A stretch of DNA of 59,136 nucleotides. Source: JBKQVT01 sp052139835 (GTDB lineage Bacteria; Planctomycetota; Planctomycetia; Pirellulales; Thermoguttaceae). The notes below the pieces were generated by a model. The model made no database searches. It was not told the DNA's origin and saw only the letters and a list, made by a program, of their open reading frames with translations. The first letter of the stretch is position 1. Every line of letters starts with the position of its first letter. Below are positions 17,126-24,932 of the stretch, piece after piece. The stretch is taken from contig JBKQVT010000166.1 of assembly GCA_052139835.1 (NCBI GenBank), positions 1-59,136 on the forward strand, written 5' to 3'. The translations under genes and the position numbers were made by a program.

Positions 17126-18373
17126 TCAGTTCTTGTCGGCCAGTAGTTGATCCGCCATCGCCAGCGCCTCGGCCGGCGTGTGCAGCCGGCCGTCGAGCTG
17201 GTCATCACGGATTCGTTGCAAAAGGAAACGGAACTTGGGACCGGCCGGCACGCCGTGCGCCAGCAGGTCGTCGCCGGTCACCAAAGGCGGCGGATCCAAC
17301 ACCGCCCGTGGCTGTGCCAGGAGCGACCGGCAATAGGCCACGTCGTCGGCCGCCTCCGGCGCGGCCGCCGCGTGCAAGGCCAGGAGGTCGTCGATCCCCT
17401 TGGAGACCAGCAGCGGCTGGAGCGCCGACCAGGGTTTCGTCCGCGCGCCGGCCAGGTCGGCGCGGTGCTCCAGCAGCCAGACGACGCGGCCGGTCTCGTG
17501 GTTGGAGAGCCGCCAGCGGCGGCAAACTTGCCGGCCCGCCGTCGCGTCGGCCATCTCGCAGAGCAACGTCGCCAGGGCCAGGGGGAAGCCGGGGTGCTCC
17601 AAGCGCCCGAGGATGGCCAGCGCGCGATCCAACCGCTGCCGTCCCAGGTCGTCGGCCGGCACGATCTCCGGCAGCACCGCGGCGGCCAGCCCGGTCTCCA
17701 GCAGCAGGCGGACCGCGTCGCCGCGGCCGGGAGCGACCAACATGCGGCCCATCTCCATGGCGATCCGCTCGGCGCTGACGGCGCCGATCTGGCCAGCCAT
17801 TCGGCCGATCGCCGCGCGGGTCTCGGCCTCCAGCGAGAAACCGAAGGCCGCCGAGAACCGCACCGCGCGGAGCATCCGCAGCTTGTCTTCGGCGAAGCGC
17901 TCGGCGGGCGGCCCGACGGCGCGGATCACCCGCCGGGCGAGGTCTTCCTGCCCGCCGACGAAGTCGATCACCCGGCCCTCCAGCGGATCGTAGAACAGGC
18001 CGTTGACGGTGAAATCGCGGCGGACCGCGTCTTCCCGCGCGGAACTGAAGGTGACGTGGTCGGGGTGCCGGCCGTCGCTGTAGGCGGCGTCCTGGCGGAA
18101 GGTGGCCACCTCGACCATGCCGGCCTTCTTCGGCCCCCGCACCGTGATCACGCCGAAGGCGGCGCCGATGGCCAGCGTCTGCTTCTGGCCGAAGAGGTCG
18201 CGGATTTGCTCGGGGCGGGCCTCCGTGGCCACGTCGTAATCCTTGGGCGGACGATGCAGAAGCTCATCGCGGACGCACCCCCCGGCCCAGTAGGCCTCAT
18301 ATCCCGCCTCGCGCAGGCGGCGGACCACCTCGAGGGCGAAACGGCGTTGTTCTTCCGGGACGAGCAGGGGCAC
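17126..18373 (-). CDS. cca: CCA-adding enzyme / tRNA nucleotidyltransferase (poly(A) polymerase family)
   Basis: 415 aa. The head domain has GGCVRDELLHRPPKDYDVAT, with the nucleotidyltransferase Gly-Gly and the Asp-Tyr-Asp metal ligands. It also has RRDFTVNGLFYDP and the RNA-binding part RFAEDKLRMLRAVRFSAAFG. This is class II CCA transferase/poly(A) polymerase architecture, maturing or repairing tRNA 3' ends. Distinguishing CCA-adding from A-adding or poly(A) activity is not possible by eye. The tail (about 230-415) is helical and divergent, as usual. Confidence 0.9.
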   Translation of the reverse strand: MPLLVPEEQRRFALEVVRRLREAGYEAYWAGGCVRDELLHRPPKDYDVATEARPEQIRDLFGQKQTLAIGAAFGVITVRGPKKAGMVEVATFRQDAAYSDGRHPDHVTFSSAREDAVRRDFTVNGLFYDPLEGRVIDFVGGQEDLARRVIRAVGPPAERFAEDKLRMLRAVRFSAAFGFSLEAETRAAIGRMAGQIGAVSAERIAMEMGRMLVAPGRGDAVRLLLETGLAAAVLPEIVPADDLGRQRLDRALAILGRLEHPGFPLALATLLCEMADATAGRQVCRRWRLSNHETGRVVWLLEHRADLAGARTKPWSALQPLLVSKGIDDLLALHAAAAPEAADDVAYCRSLLAQPRAVLDPPPLVTGDDLLAHGVPAGPKFRFLLQRIRDDQLDGRLHTPAEALAMADQLLADKN

Positions 18374-18522
18374 GGCGGTTGGCTCCGGAGATTCCGGGAG
18401 GGAATTGCCCCTGAATTCTAGCAGTTTTTTCCACTGGCGTAAACGACCGCGAACACGGCCGCGCGACGCTCGCGCGCGAGGCGGTTGCTCTTCCCTGGGG
18501 GGTTTCTTATAATGGCGGCATC

Positions 18523-19149
18523 ATGCTCGACGAGTTTCTCGTGGGTCATATCTGGGCTGGGCCGGCGTTGTGTGCGATCTTGTACTGCTCGGATCGCGCG
18601 CTGACCATGCGCTGTGCGCGGCTCCTGCGGGCCGGCGCCGACAAACACTTTGTGTTCCCAGTTTATGAACTCAATCCGCGACTCCAGAAAGACGTCGCGC
18701 AGTTGAGGGGGCCCGGTCCACGACTCTGGATCGGCCTTGCCCTGAGTTGTCTATTTCCTGTCCTCCTCTGGACGGTGATATCCCAGAGATCGCCGCCGGA
18801 GTGGGATATTTACCGGACGTTGCTCGGCGTGCTCGTCCTGGGGCAGGTGGCCCTCCATCTGCGGCATTTCAGTAACCTCGCCGCGTTTTGGCACGCCCGA
18901 GATTCGCGTGGGTATCGAGGCCAGATCTGCGTTGCAACTTGGTTGAGCTATCGGCTCTCCGCACTCCAATTTGTGACCTACGCTGCACTCTACCTGTTTC
19001 TCTTCGCGCTGAACTTCAATTGGTATTTCGTCGGGGGCGCGTTCCCCTGTGTGGCCTTGGCAGTGCAGCACTGGCGTCTGTCAAGGAAGCACTTTGCGAA
19101 GGATGCGGCGGCGCGCACGGATGAGCCCGTCCAAGCGGAGTTGCCGTGA
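18523..19149 (+). CDS. Polytopic membrane protein, unknown
   Basis: 208 aa. About five hydrophobic stretches are visible, including LWIGLALSCLFPVLLWTVI, LLGVLVLGQVALHL and FVTYAALYLFLFALNF. His, Arg and Trp residues cluster between helices (LHLRHFSNLAAFWHARDSRGY). The C-terminus is charged and cytosolic-looking. No known family is recognised. It is divergent from the CCA gene, with which it may share the 150-nt upstream gap. Confidence 0.7.
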   Translation: MLDEFLVGHIWAGPALCAILYCSDRALTMRCARLLRAGADKHFVFPVYELNPRLQKDVAQLRGPGPRLWIGLALSCLFPVLLWTVISQRSPPEWDIYRTLLGVLVLGQVALHLRHFSNLAAFWHARDSRGYRGQICVATWLSYRLSALQFVTYAALYLFLFALNFNWYFVGGAFPCVALAVQHWRLSRKHFAKDAAARTDEPVQAELP

Positions 19150-19154
19150 TGGCC

Positions 19155-19229
19155 GGTGGCACTGCCGGCTTGTCCGGCACTGGAAACCGCGGGTGATTCC
19201 GCACTGCTGGACAAGCCAGCAGTGGCACC
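19155..19229. repeat. 75-bp REP-type palindrome pair (GGTGGCACTG...GTGGCACC)
   Basis: Two hairpins, GGTGGCACTGCCGGCTTGTC followed by CGGCACTG, and CACTGCTGGACAAGCCAGCA followed by GTGGCACC. The reverse complement of the right half is identical over 29 nt to the left half of the element inside the gvpF gene at 50511. It is non-coding and lies just after the gene ending at 19149. Confidence 0.8.
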
Positions 19230-19249
19230 CGCGCGGCCGCACGCTCCCC

Positions 19250-19305
19250 CATTCTAACTCCTAACTCCTAACTTCTGGCTTCTAACTTCTAGCTTCTAAC
19301 TCCTT
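19250..19305. repeat. Heptamer cassette (one arm)
   Basis: ATTCTAACTCCTAACTCCTA and then variants ACTTCTGGCTTCTAACTTCT and AGCTTCTAACTCC. Only the CTAACTC-type arm is clear. The minus-strand gene at 19296 takes its TAG stop from this repeat. Confidence 0.8.
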
Positions 19306-20531
19306 CTCTGGCGCCGCACCTTCCACGCCGTCTTCAGCATCTGCGGAACCGAGCGGCTGAGCAGGGCAAACCAACTCTTGTAGGGCAGCTTGTAGTCGGG
19401 CACGGGCTCCATGGCGATGGCCCGCTTCTTCTCGCACGCCAGCGCGCAGAGCCCGCAGCCGATGCAACGCTCCTGGCGATGCCGCCAGCTCTTCTCCTTG
19501 ACGTCTACGGTCAGGGCGTCCATGGGGCAGGCCGCCGCGCAGCGGCCGCAAAAGGCGCACTGGGCCGGCTCCAGCCGGGGCAAAAAATGCGGCGGGGCAA
19601 CCATCCCCGGCGCGTTGCACTCCTTGATCGTCCGCATGGCGTGGCAGCAGCAGCCGCAGCAGGAGCATGAGCACTGCCCCTTGGTCGCCGCCACGTTCAT
19701 GATCCAATTGACCATGCCGTGGGCCTCGGCCTCGCGCTTGATGTCGAGCATCTCCTGCTTGCTCACCTGGCGGAAGGCCCCCATCTTGATGGCGCCCTTG
19801 GCCCACTTTCCCATCACGGCACAGTTGCCCTTGGGTTTGCCGCAGCCGCGGCCGACCGCCTCGGTGGCGATGCGGCACTGGCACTGCCCGACGCCGAAGG
19901 CGTCGAACTGGTCGAGGACCACTTCCAGATGGTCCGAGGGCAAGGCCAGGGGATGGGCCTCGATGGCCTTGCCCACCGGCAGGAATCGTACCCACGGCGT
20001 CGTCGGCCCCGCGTAGTCGCCCATGTAGCCGGTCTCGTAGAGGGCCTCGAAGAGTTCGGCGAAGCGGCGGTGCCAATCGGTCAGCCCGTCGGGCGACGGA
20101 CTCACCAACACCATCTCGAAGATGCCCGGCATGATCGGCATGAGCCGGTAGCGGGCCTTTCCGTTGGCGCCGCTGCGGACGATCACCCGCTTCTCCTCGG
20201 AGAGCCGCCGCAAGATCGGCTCGACCTGGTCCAGCGGGCGATGTTCGGCGCGGGCGAGACCCGCTGCGCTGCGGCCGGCCAACAGGCCCAGGCGCCGCAC
20301 CAGGCTCGCCTCCTCCTCGGTCAACAAGTGCGCAACCACCGCGATCAGCTCATCGCACAGCGGCGGGCCCATCAAAAACGGGCTGGCCAGTTTTTCGGCC
20401 ACGTCGAGGTAGACCGCCGGGACGTGCGGATAATCGCCCCGCCTCGTGGGCCGCAACTTCTTCTGCCGCGGCTCGCCCGGGGTCAGGATCGACTGCTGCA
20501 CTTCGATAACGCGGCGTGCCGGGGAATCCAT
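19296..20531 (-). CDS. Winged-helix-like protein with two [4Fe-4S] ferredoxin motifs and a Cys-rich centre
   Basis: 411 aa from the ATG at 20531 (MDSPARRVIEVQQS). The N-terminal half contains a helix-turn-helix-like stretch (LDQVEPILRRLSEEKRVIVR). The centre has CQCRIATEAVGRGCGKPKGN and CSCSCCGCCCHAMRTIKEC. The end holds two cluster motifs, CAFCGRCAAACP and CIGCGLCALACE; the second has Glu in place of the usual Pro. It should be an iron-sulfur redox or electron-transfer protein of the cytoplasm; its partner is unknown. A basic tail ends in the heptamer cassette. Confidence 0.8.
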   Translation of the reverse strand: MDSPARRVIEVQQSILTPGEPRQKKLRPTRRGDYPHVPAVYLDVAEKLASPFLMGPPLCDELIAVVAHLLTEEEASLVRRLGLLAGRSAAGLARAEHRPLDQVEPILRRLSEEKRVIVRSGANGKARYRLMPIMPGIFEMVLVSPSPDGLTDWHRRFAELFEALYETGYMGDYAGPTTPWVRFLPVGKAIEAHPLALPSDHLEVVLDQFDAFGVGQCQCRIATEAVGRGCGKPKGNCAVMGKWAKGAIKMGAFRQVSKQEMLDIKREAEAHGMVNWIMNVAATKGQCSCSCCGCCCHAMRTIKECNAPGMVAPPHFLPRLEPAQCAFCGRCAAACPMDALTVDVKEKSWRHRQERCIGCGLCALACEKKRAIAMEPVPDYKLPYKSWFALLSRSVPQMLKTAWKVRRQRRS

Positions 20532-20727
20532 AAATCGACGCGGTCGTGAAAACGGTTCTCGTCGCGGCGCGGACCCGCCGCCTCCACAAGGCCGTACTTC
20601 AATGTACCCGGAACGGCCCAAATTGGCAAGACGAGCGGTGGCGCCGTCCAGACGCCGATCCGGAATCCTTTCAAGATCCGGCCACCGCCTTTGCCCTCCC
20701 ATCCCGTCTTTCCACGCGCAACGTGGC

Positions 20728-20756
20728 TTGACGATAATATCATAATGTGGTACTAT
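20728..20756 (+). promoter_or_regulatory. Candidate promoter of hicAB
   Basis: TTGACG (20728-20733), exactly 17 nt, TACTAT (20751-20756). The expected transcription start near 20763 is within a few bases of the hicA ATG at 20765, implying a leaderless or nearly leaderless message. The region is AT-rich with near-palindromic ATATCATAATGTGGTACTAT, where HicB could bind. Confidence 0.55.
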
Positions 20757-20764
20757 ATGGACAG

Positions 20765-21016
20765 ATGGGCAAGCATCAGAAGACCCTCGAAGCAGTCTTC
20801 GCCAGACCGACTCGCTCCGGCATCCTCTGGGCGGATATCGAGTCGATGTTGAGGGCCTTTGGAGCGGAACTGAGCGAAGGGAAAGGGTCCCGTGTGCGGA
20901 TCGCGCTGGGTGGCGTGCGAGCGGTCTTCCATCGCCCCCACCCCCGCAAGGAAACCGACAAGGGTAGTGTGGAATCGATAAGACGGTTCCTCACGGAAGC
21001 AGGAAGAACGCCATGA
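20765..21016 (+). CDS. hicA: HicA-family toxin
   Basis: 83 aa from the ATG at 20765. It has the small dsRNA-binding-like fold signature of HicA: KTLEAVFARPTRSGILWADI, then ELSEGKGSRVRI, and HRPHP with a candidate catalytic His, ending VESIRRFLTEAGRTP. HicA toxins cleave mRNA and are neutralised by HicB. The stop overlaps the hicB start (ATGA, 4 bp), the usual coupling. The usual Gly-Ser-His motif is Gly-Ser-Arg here, as in the HRPHP subfamily I recall. Confidence 0.88.
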   Translation: MGKHQKTLEAVFARPTRSGILWADIESMLRAFGAELSEGKGSRVRIALGGVRAVFHRPHPRKETDKGSVESIRRFLTEAGRTP

Positions 21017-21423
21017 TGGAATACAAGGGTTACTTCGGAGGCGTCGCGCTGGACGCCGAAAACAACGTCTTCCACGGCGAGGTCGTCGGTGTTCGGGACG
21101 TGATCACCTTTCAAGGCAAATCGGTCAGCGAGCTTCGCAAGGCATTCCGCGATTCGGTGGATGACTACCTGGAGTTCTGCCGCCAGCGCGGTGAGTCGCC
21201 CGACAAACCCCTGTCGGGCCGCTTCGTGCTTCGCATCTCCCCGGAACTACACCGCAAGGCGTATACCTTGGCGGCCGAGAGCGGGCAAAGCCTCAACTCC
21301 TTCGTCGTGGACTGCCTGAAAAACGAGGTGGAGCGGGCAGGGCTCGGGGAGGCGGGCGGAGGGCGGTCTCGTGTCGCCGGGAAGGGCAAGCGGCGCGAAA
21401 CCTCGCAGGCCCGCCGGAAGTGA
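21013..21423 (+). CDS. hicB: HicB-family antitoxin
   Basis: 136 aa. The N-terminal half is the degenerate RNase H-like HicB fold (YKGYFGGVALDAENNVFHGE, DVITFQGKSVSELRKAFRDS). The C-terminal half has a ribbon-helix-helix DNA-binding segment (SGRFVLRISPELHRKAYTLA, GQSLNSFVVDCL). A basic Gly/Arg tail follows. It should bind HicA and repress the promoter upstream of hicA. It starts 4 bp inside hicA. Confidence 0.9.
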   Translation: MMEYKGYFGGVALDAENNVFHGEVVGVRDVITFQGKSVSELRKAFRDSVDDYLEFCRQRGESPDKPLSGRFVLRISPELHRKAYTLAAESGQSLNSFVVDCLKNEVERAGLGEAGGGRSRVAGKGKRRETSQARRK

Positions 21424-21442
21424 TTCGCGACCGGCGATTCCC

Positions 21443-23257
21443 CTACGACCGCCGCAGCGCCTTGGCGATGCGGCGCGGCAGCTCGGCCGTCTCCAGGGCC
21501 TCCAGGCCGCCCGGCAACGCCAGACGCCAATTGGGCCACTGGCTGGTGGTGCCCGGCATGTTGGGCCGCTCCGTGACCGCCAGGGCATCCTCCAGCGTGG
21601 CCAGCAGGATCGCCGACGGGGCATGGGCCAGCAGGCGGTAGGTGGCCTCGATGACGCACTCGACGGCGGCCTCGGCGGGGAGGCCGACGAGGTGGCCGTA
21701 ATGCCGCCGCAGCTTTTGCCACTCATCGTTGGCCGGCAGGTCCGGCGACTGCTGGGCGGCCAGGTCCCGCCCGGTCCACAGCCCGGCCAGCGTGGGCAGG
21801 TCGTGCGTGGTCGACATGGCCATGGCCAGGTAGGGATACTCGGCCGGCGGCCGCGGCTCGAACCAGAGCAAGCGGACGGAGAGGATATTGCGCGCGGCCA
21901 ACCGCGGACGCACGCCCGGCTCGACCGTGCCGAGGTCTTCGCCCACCACCACCGCCCCCGCGCGCCGGCTCTCCAGGGCCACGATCCCCAGCAGGTCGTC
22001 GGCCGGATAACGCACGTAGGTCCCCTCGGCCGGCGAGCAACCCTGGGGAATCCAGTAGAGGCGAAACAGGCCCATGACGTGATCGATGCGGAGTCCGGCC
22101 GCATGACGCATCGCCGCGCGGATCGTCTGAATGAAGGGCTCGTAGCAGGCCGCCCGCAGCTTCCACGGCACAAACGCCGGCAAGTGCCAATTTTGTCCCT
22201 GCGGGTTGAAGGCGTCGGGCGGGGCCCCCACCGTGCAGTCCTTGGCCAGCAGGTCTTGCCAGATCCAGGCATCCGCGCCGCCGGGATGAAAGCCGATAGG
22301 CAAGTCGTGCATCAGCGGCAACACGGCCGCGCGGGCCAACTGCTGGTCCACCAGCCATTGCAGCCATTGATGGTAGCGAACCTCGGACCGTTGGCCGGCG
22401 GCGAAGGCGCGGACGGCCGGGGCGTCGGGCCGGTGATATTCGCCCGACCAGCGCCGCCAATCGTCGCCAAACTGCTCGGCCAGCGCGCAGTAGACGGCGA
22501 ACTGTTCCAGCGGCGCCCCTTGCTGGAGGCAATAGTCGTCGAAGGCCGCCTCGGCGCCGCCGCCGGCCCAGATTGCCTTCAGGGCCTCCTGCTTCAAGCG
22601 AAACACGGCGTCGCGGTCGATGTGGCGATCGGCCTGGAGGGCGTGGCCCGCGGCCGCCAATTGCCCCAGCCGCGGACCCAGCCGTGCGGCACCCGGCACC
22701 TCTTCGACGCGGAGATAGATGGGGTTGCGGAAGCGCCGGCTGCTGGGATAGTAGGGGCTGGCGGCCTGGGGGATGGTCGGCGCCACCGCGCCGAGGGGAT
22801 TGAGCATCAGCAGATCGGCCTGCTGGCCGGCCGCCCAGGAGGCCAGCCGCCGCAGGTCGGCCAGGTCGCCGATGCCCCAGCTTTCCGCGCTGCGGGCGGC
22901 GTAGAGCTGCGCCACCCAGCCCCATTGCGGCCGCGGCGGCGGCACGCACTGCCCCGGCGTGACGATCAGCCGGGTCTTCCCCTGTCGATGATCGGGGACG
23001 AAGTCGTGGTAGCCCAGCGGCAGGTCCGCCGGCAACTGGCCGGCAAGGCGGACCGACCGGCCGTCTTCCAAGAGCAGTTCGCCCGGGTTGGGCCAGGGAA
23101 CCGGCATCCCCTCGCGGACGACCCGCACCGGTTCCCCATCCTCGGCCTCGGCGCCCGCGGCCGGCAGCTCCAGGGCGTCGCGAATGGCCTGGGGGGTGTC
23201 CGCAGCCAAGTCCTGCCAGCGGTAGTCGGCGTCGTCGGCGCTGTGGTCCGTGGCCAT
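21443..23257 (-). CDS. malQ: 4-alpha-glucanotransferase (amylomaltase, GH77)
   Basis: 604 aa from the ATG at 23257 (MATDHSADDADYRWQD). GH77 landmarks are present: WGIGDLADLR, ASPYYPSSRRFRNPIYL, the nucleophile region GLRIDHVMGLFRLYWIP, the acid/base region VVVGEDLGTV, and TTHDLPTLAGLW. It transfers alpha-1,4-glucan segments in maltodextrin or glycogen metabolism in the cytoplasm. The longer open frame upstream of 23257 runs through the neighbouring gene and is discarded. It starts 32 nt after the ATP-grasp gene, so both may be co-transcribed. Confidence 0.93.
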   Translation of the reverse strand: MATDHSADDADYRWQDLAADTPQAIRDALELPAAGAEAEDGEPVRVVREGMPVPWPNPGELLLEDGRSVRLAGQLPADLPLGYHDFVPDHRQGKTRLIVTPGQCVPPPRPQWGWVAQLYAARSAESWGIGDLADLRRLASWAAGQQADLLMLNPLGAVAPTIPQAASPYYPSSRRFRNPIYLRVEEVPGAARLGPRLGQLAAAGHALQADRHIDRDAVFRLKQEALKAIWAGGGAEAAFDDYCLQQGAPLEQFAVYCALAEQFGDDWRRWSGEYHRPDAPAVRAFAAGQRSEVRYHQWLQWLVDQQLARAAVLPLMHDLPIGFHPGGADAWIWQDLLAKDCTVGAPPDAFNPQGQNWHLPAFVPWKLRAACYEPFIQTIRAAMRHAAGLRIDHVMGLFRLYWIPQGCSPAEGTYVRYPADDLLGIVALESRRAGAVVVGEDLGTVEPGVRPRLAARNILSVRLLWFEPRPPAEYPYLAMAMSTTHDLPTLAGLWTGRDLAAQQSPDLPANDEWQKLRRHYGHLVGLPAEAAVECVIEATYRLLAHAPSAILLATLEDALAVTERPNMPGTTSQWPNWRLALPGGLEALETAELPRRIAKALRRS

Positions 23258-23289
23258 GAGACCTTCCCGCTGGTACAAAGAAAAATCCG

Positions 23290-24309
23290 CTACGGGCTGG
23301 ATTCTAACCGGCCGGCAGGGGCGGGCAAGAGCGCCTCGTCGAGAATCCGCTGGAGCATCGCCTCGTAGGAAAGTCCCGCGCGGCCCGCGGCGGCGACGAA
23401 ACCGGCGTCGGGCGACAGGCACGGATTGGCGTTGATTTCCAGGATCCAGGGCTGGCCCTGCCGATCGACGCGGAAATCCACGCGGGCGTATCCCCGCAGG
23501 CCGAACAGCCGCCAGCAGGCCCCGGCCAGGTGCTGCAAGCGGGCCAGCAGTTCGTCGTCGCCGGGGGAAAAATCGAAACGCCGCGGCGTATGGTGAAACT
23601 CGAACGAGTCGGCCTCCCATTTCGCCCGGTGCCCCACGATGCGGGGCTTTCCCGGCGGGAAGGCGGAGAAATCGATCTCGGCGCACGGGAGGACCTCCGG
23701 GCCGGCGGGGCCGCCCAGCACGGACAGATTGAATTCCCGCCCCTCGACGAATTGCTCGGCGAAGCAGGGCCGGCCGCTTTGGGCGTGAAACTGCCGCAGG
23801 CGATCCGCCAGGCCGTCGCGCTGCGGGGCGGTGATGATGTTGCCCTCGTCGAGTCCGCGGGAGGCATGTTCCCAGACGGCCTTGAGGATGCACGCACTGT
23901 CCGGCGGCAGCGGCGGACCCTCCGGCTCGCTGTCCGCGACGATCCACGCCGGCGTCGGCAGGCCGGCCAGGTGCAGGAGTTGCTTGGCCAGCAGTTTATG
24001 GGTGGTTTGGAAGAGGGCCTCGGTCGGCGCGCCCGTGTAGCGAATTCCCATCGCGTCCAGCAAGGCCGGGGGCAGATATTGCAGCGAGTCGGCCCCGTCA
24101 ACCGACTCGACGAGGTTGAAGACCACCGCGGGCGGCCGTGCCAGCAGCTTGCGCCGCACCCCGGCGAGGTCTAGCGTGCAGGGCAACGGTTCGGCCTCGT
24201 GGCCTAATCGCCGCAGGCCCTCGGCGATCGCCTCGACCTGGACCATCGAGTCCTGGTCCTCCAGCGTGGCTTCCGGCGGAACAGCGGGGTGGAGGATGAC
24301 GATACGCAT
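23290..24309 (-). CDS. D-Ala-D-Ala-ligase-like ATP-grasp protein
   Basis: 339 aa. The N-terminal region (MRIVILHPAVPPEATLEDQD) and VVFNLVESVDG match the preATP-grasp domain. FAEQFVEGREFNLSVLGGP and VDFRVDRQGQPWILEINANP carry the ATP-grasp Glu and Asn metal ligands. Such enzymes form a peptide or amide bond via an acyl phosphate. It is not a classic Ddl (the KxDxEG-type substrate loop is not evident). A second ATP-grasp gene lies at 26383 beside a KamA gene, so non-standard peptide synthesis is a possible shared role. Confidence 0.85.
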   Translation of the reverse strand: MRIVILHPAVPPEATLEDQDSMVQVEAIAEGLRRLGHEAEPLPCTLDLAGVRRKLLARPPAVVFNLVESVDGADSLQYLPPALLDAMGIRYTGAPTEALFQTTHKLLAKQLLHLAGLPTPAWIVADSEPEGPPLPPDSACILKAVWEHASRGLDEGNIITAPQRDGLADRLRQFHAQSGRPCFAEQFVEGREFNLSVLGGPAGPEVLPCAEIDFSAFPPGKPRIVGHRAKWEADSFEFHHTPRRFDFSPGDDELLARLQHLAGACWRLFGLRGYARVDFRVDRQGQPWILEINANPCLSPDAGFVAAAGRAGLSYEAMLQRILDEALLPAPAGRLESSP

Positions 24310-24602
24310 GGCACTGCATTATTGCCGCACTGGCCATGTGCTGGCAATCCCCTCTCGCCTTTGCGCCTTTGCATGAGATAGTGGATTCCTGCCAGGGCGA
24401 ATCCGGGGTTCCGCATTCCGCCGGATTCCGAAGACGGCCGGGTTCCAGATACCATACGCAATTAGCCATTTCTATGGAGAGTTATGTATGGCGTCCCCGG
24501 AACTATGCCATCTGATTTCCGCTTGGAATTCCCGTTCCTAAGGGCTATGCTAACGGGAATGGCCACCCCGCTGGCTTATCCGAGTTGCAGGAGTCAGAAG
24601 TG

Positions 24603-24887
24603 ATGACGTCCACGGGCCCCGATAGGGAATCGCTAGACGTTCTCGGCAAAGCTCTGTCGTGTTGGAATCGCAAGTTCCGGCTTGTATGTGGGCACTGCTA
24701 CAGGCAGGTGCGATGCGACATGAAATCCGGCGAGTACATGAACGCCGATGCCCATCGCCGAGCCGCCCTCAAGTTCTGGCGGCAAGGTTGGCGTGTTGCC
24801 GAAGTGCCGGTTTGCCCGACGTGCCAGAAAGCAGATCGAAAGGGGACTGACGCGGGGGGAAAAAGGTGCCAGGAACCGTTGTTTTGA
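24603..24887 (+). CDS. Small zinc-ribbon-like protein with a repeat-derived tail
   Basis: 94 aa from the ATG at 24603, with AGGAG about 12 nt upstream. CGHC and CPTC pairs about 40 residues apart (LVCGHCYRQVRC, PVCPTCQKAD) could bind one zinc. The last residues (KRCQEPLF) and the stop are encoded by the palindromic AAAAGGTGCCAGGAACCG element, so the original C-terminus was probably replaced. The approximately 290-base gap upstream shows nothing identifiable. Function is unknown. Confidence 0.5.
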   Translation: MTSTGPDRESLDVLGKALSCWNRKFRLVCGHCYRQVRCDMKSGEYMNADAHRRAALKFWRQGWRVAEVPVCPTCQKADRKGTDAGGKRCQEPLF

Positions 24888-24923
24888 ACGCTTGCCCATT
24901 GAAAACGGTTCCTGGCACCTTTT
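24861..24923. repeat. Perfect 20-bp-stem palindrome AAAAGGTGCCAGGAACCGTT
   Basis: AAAAGGTGCCAGGAACCGTT at 24861-24880 pairs perfectly with AACGGTTCCTGGCACCTTTT at 24904-24923, loop 23 nt. It lies between convergent genes and has T/A runs at both feet, so it could terminate transcription from both sides. The stop codon of the plus-strand gene is in the loop. Confidence 0.85.
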
Positions 24924-24932
24924 CTGATCGTC

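Noticed and set aside
23258..23947. 690-nt open extension upstream of malQ
   Set aside because: It runs through the reverse frame of the ATP-grasp gene and has no protein-like character; the ATG at 23257 gives a standard GH77 protein.
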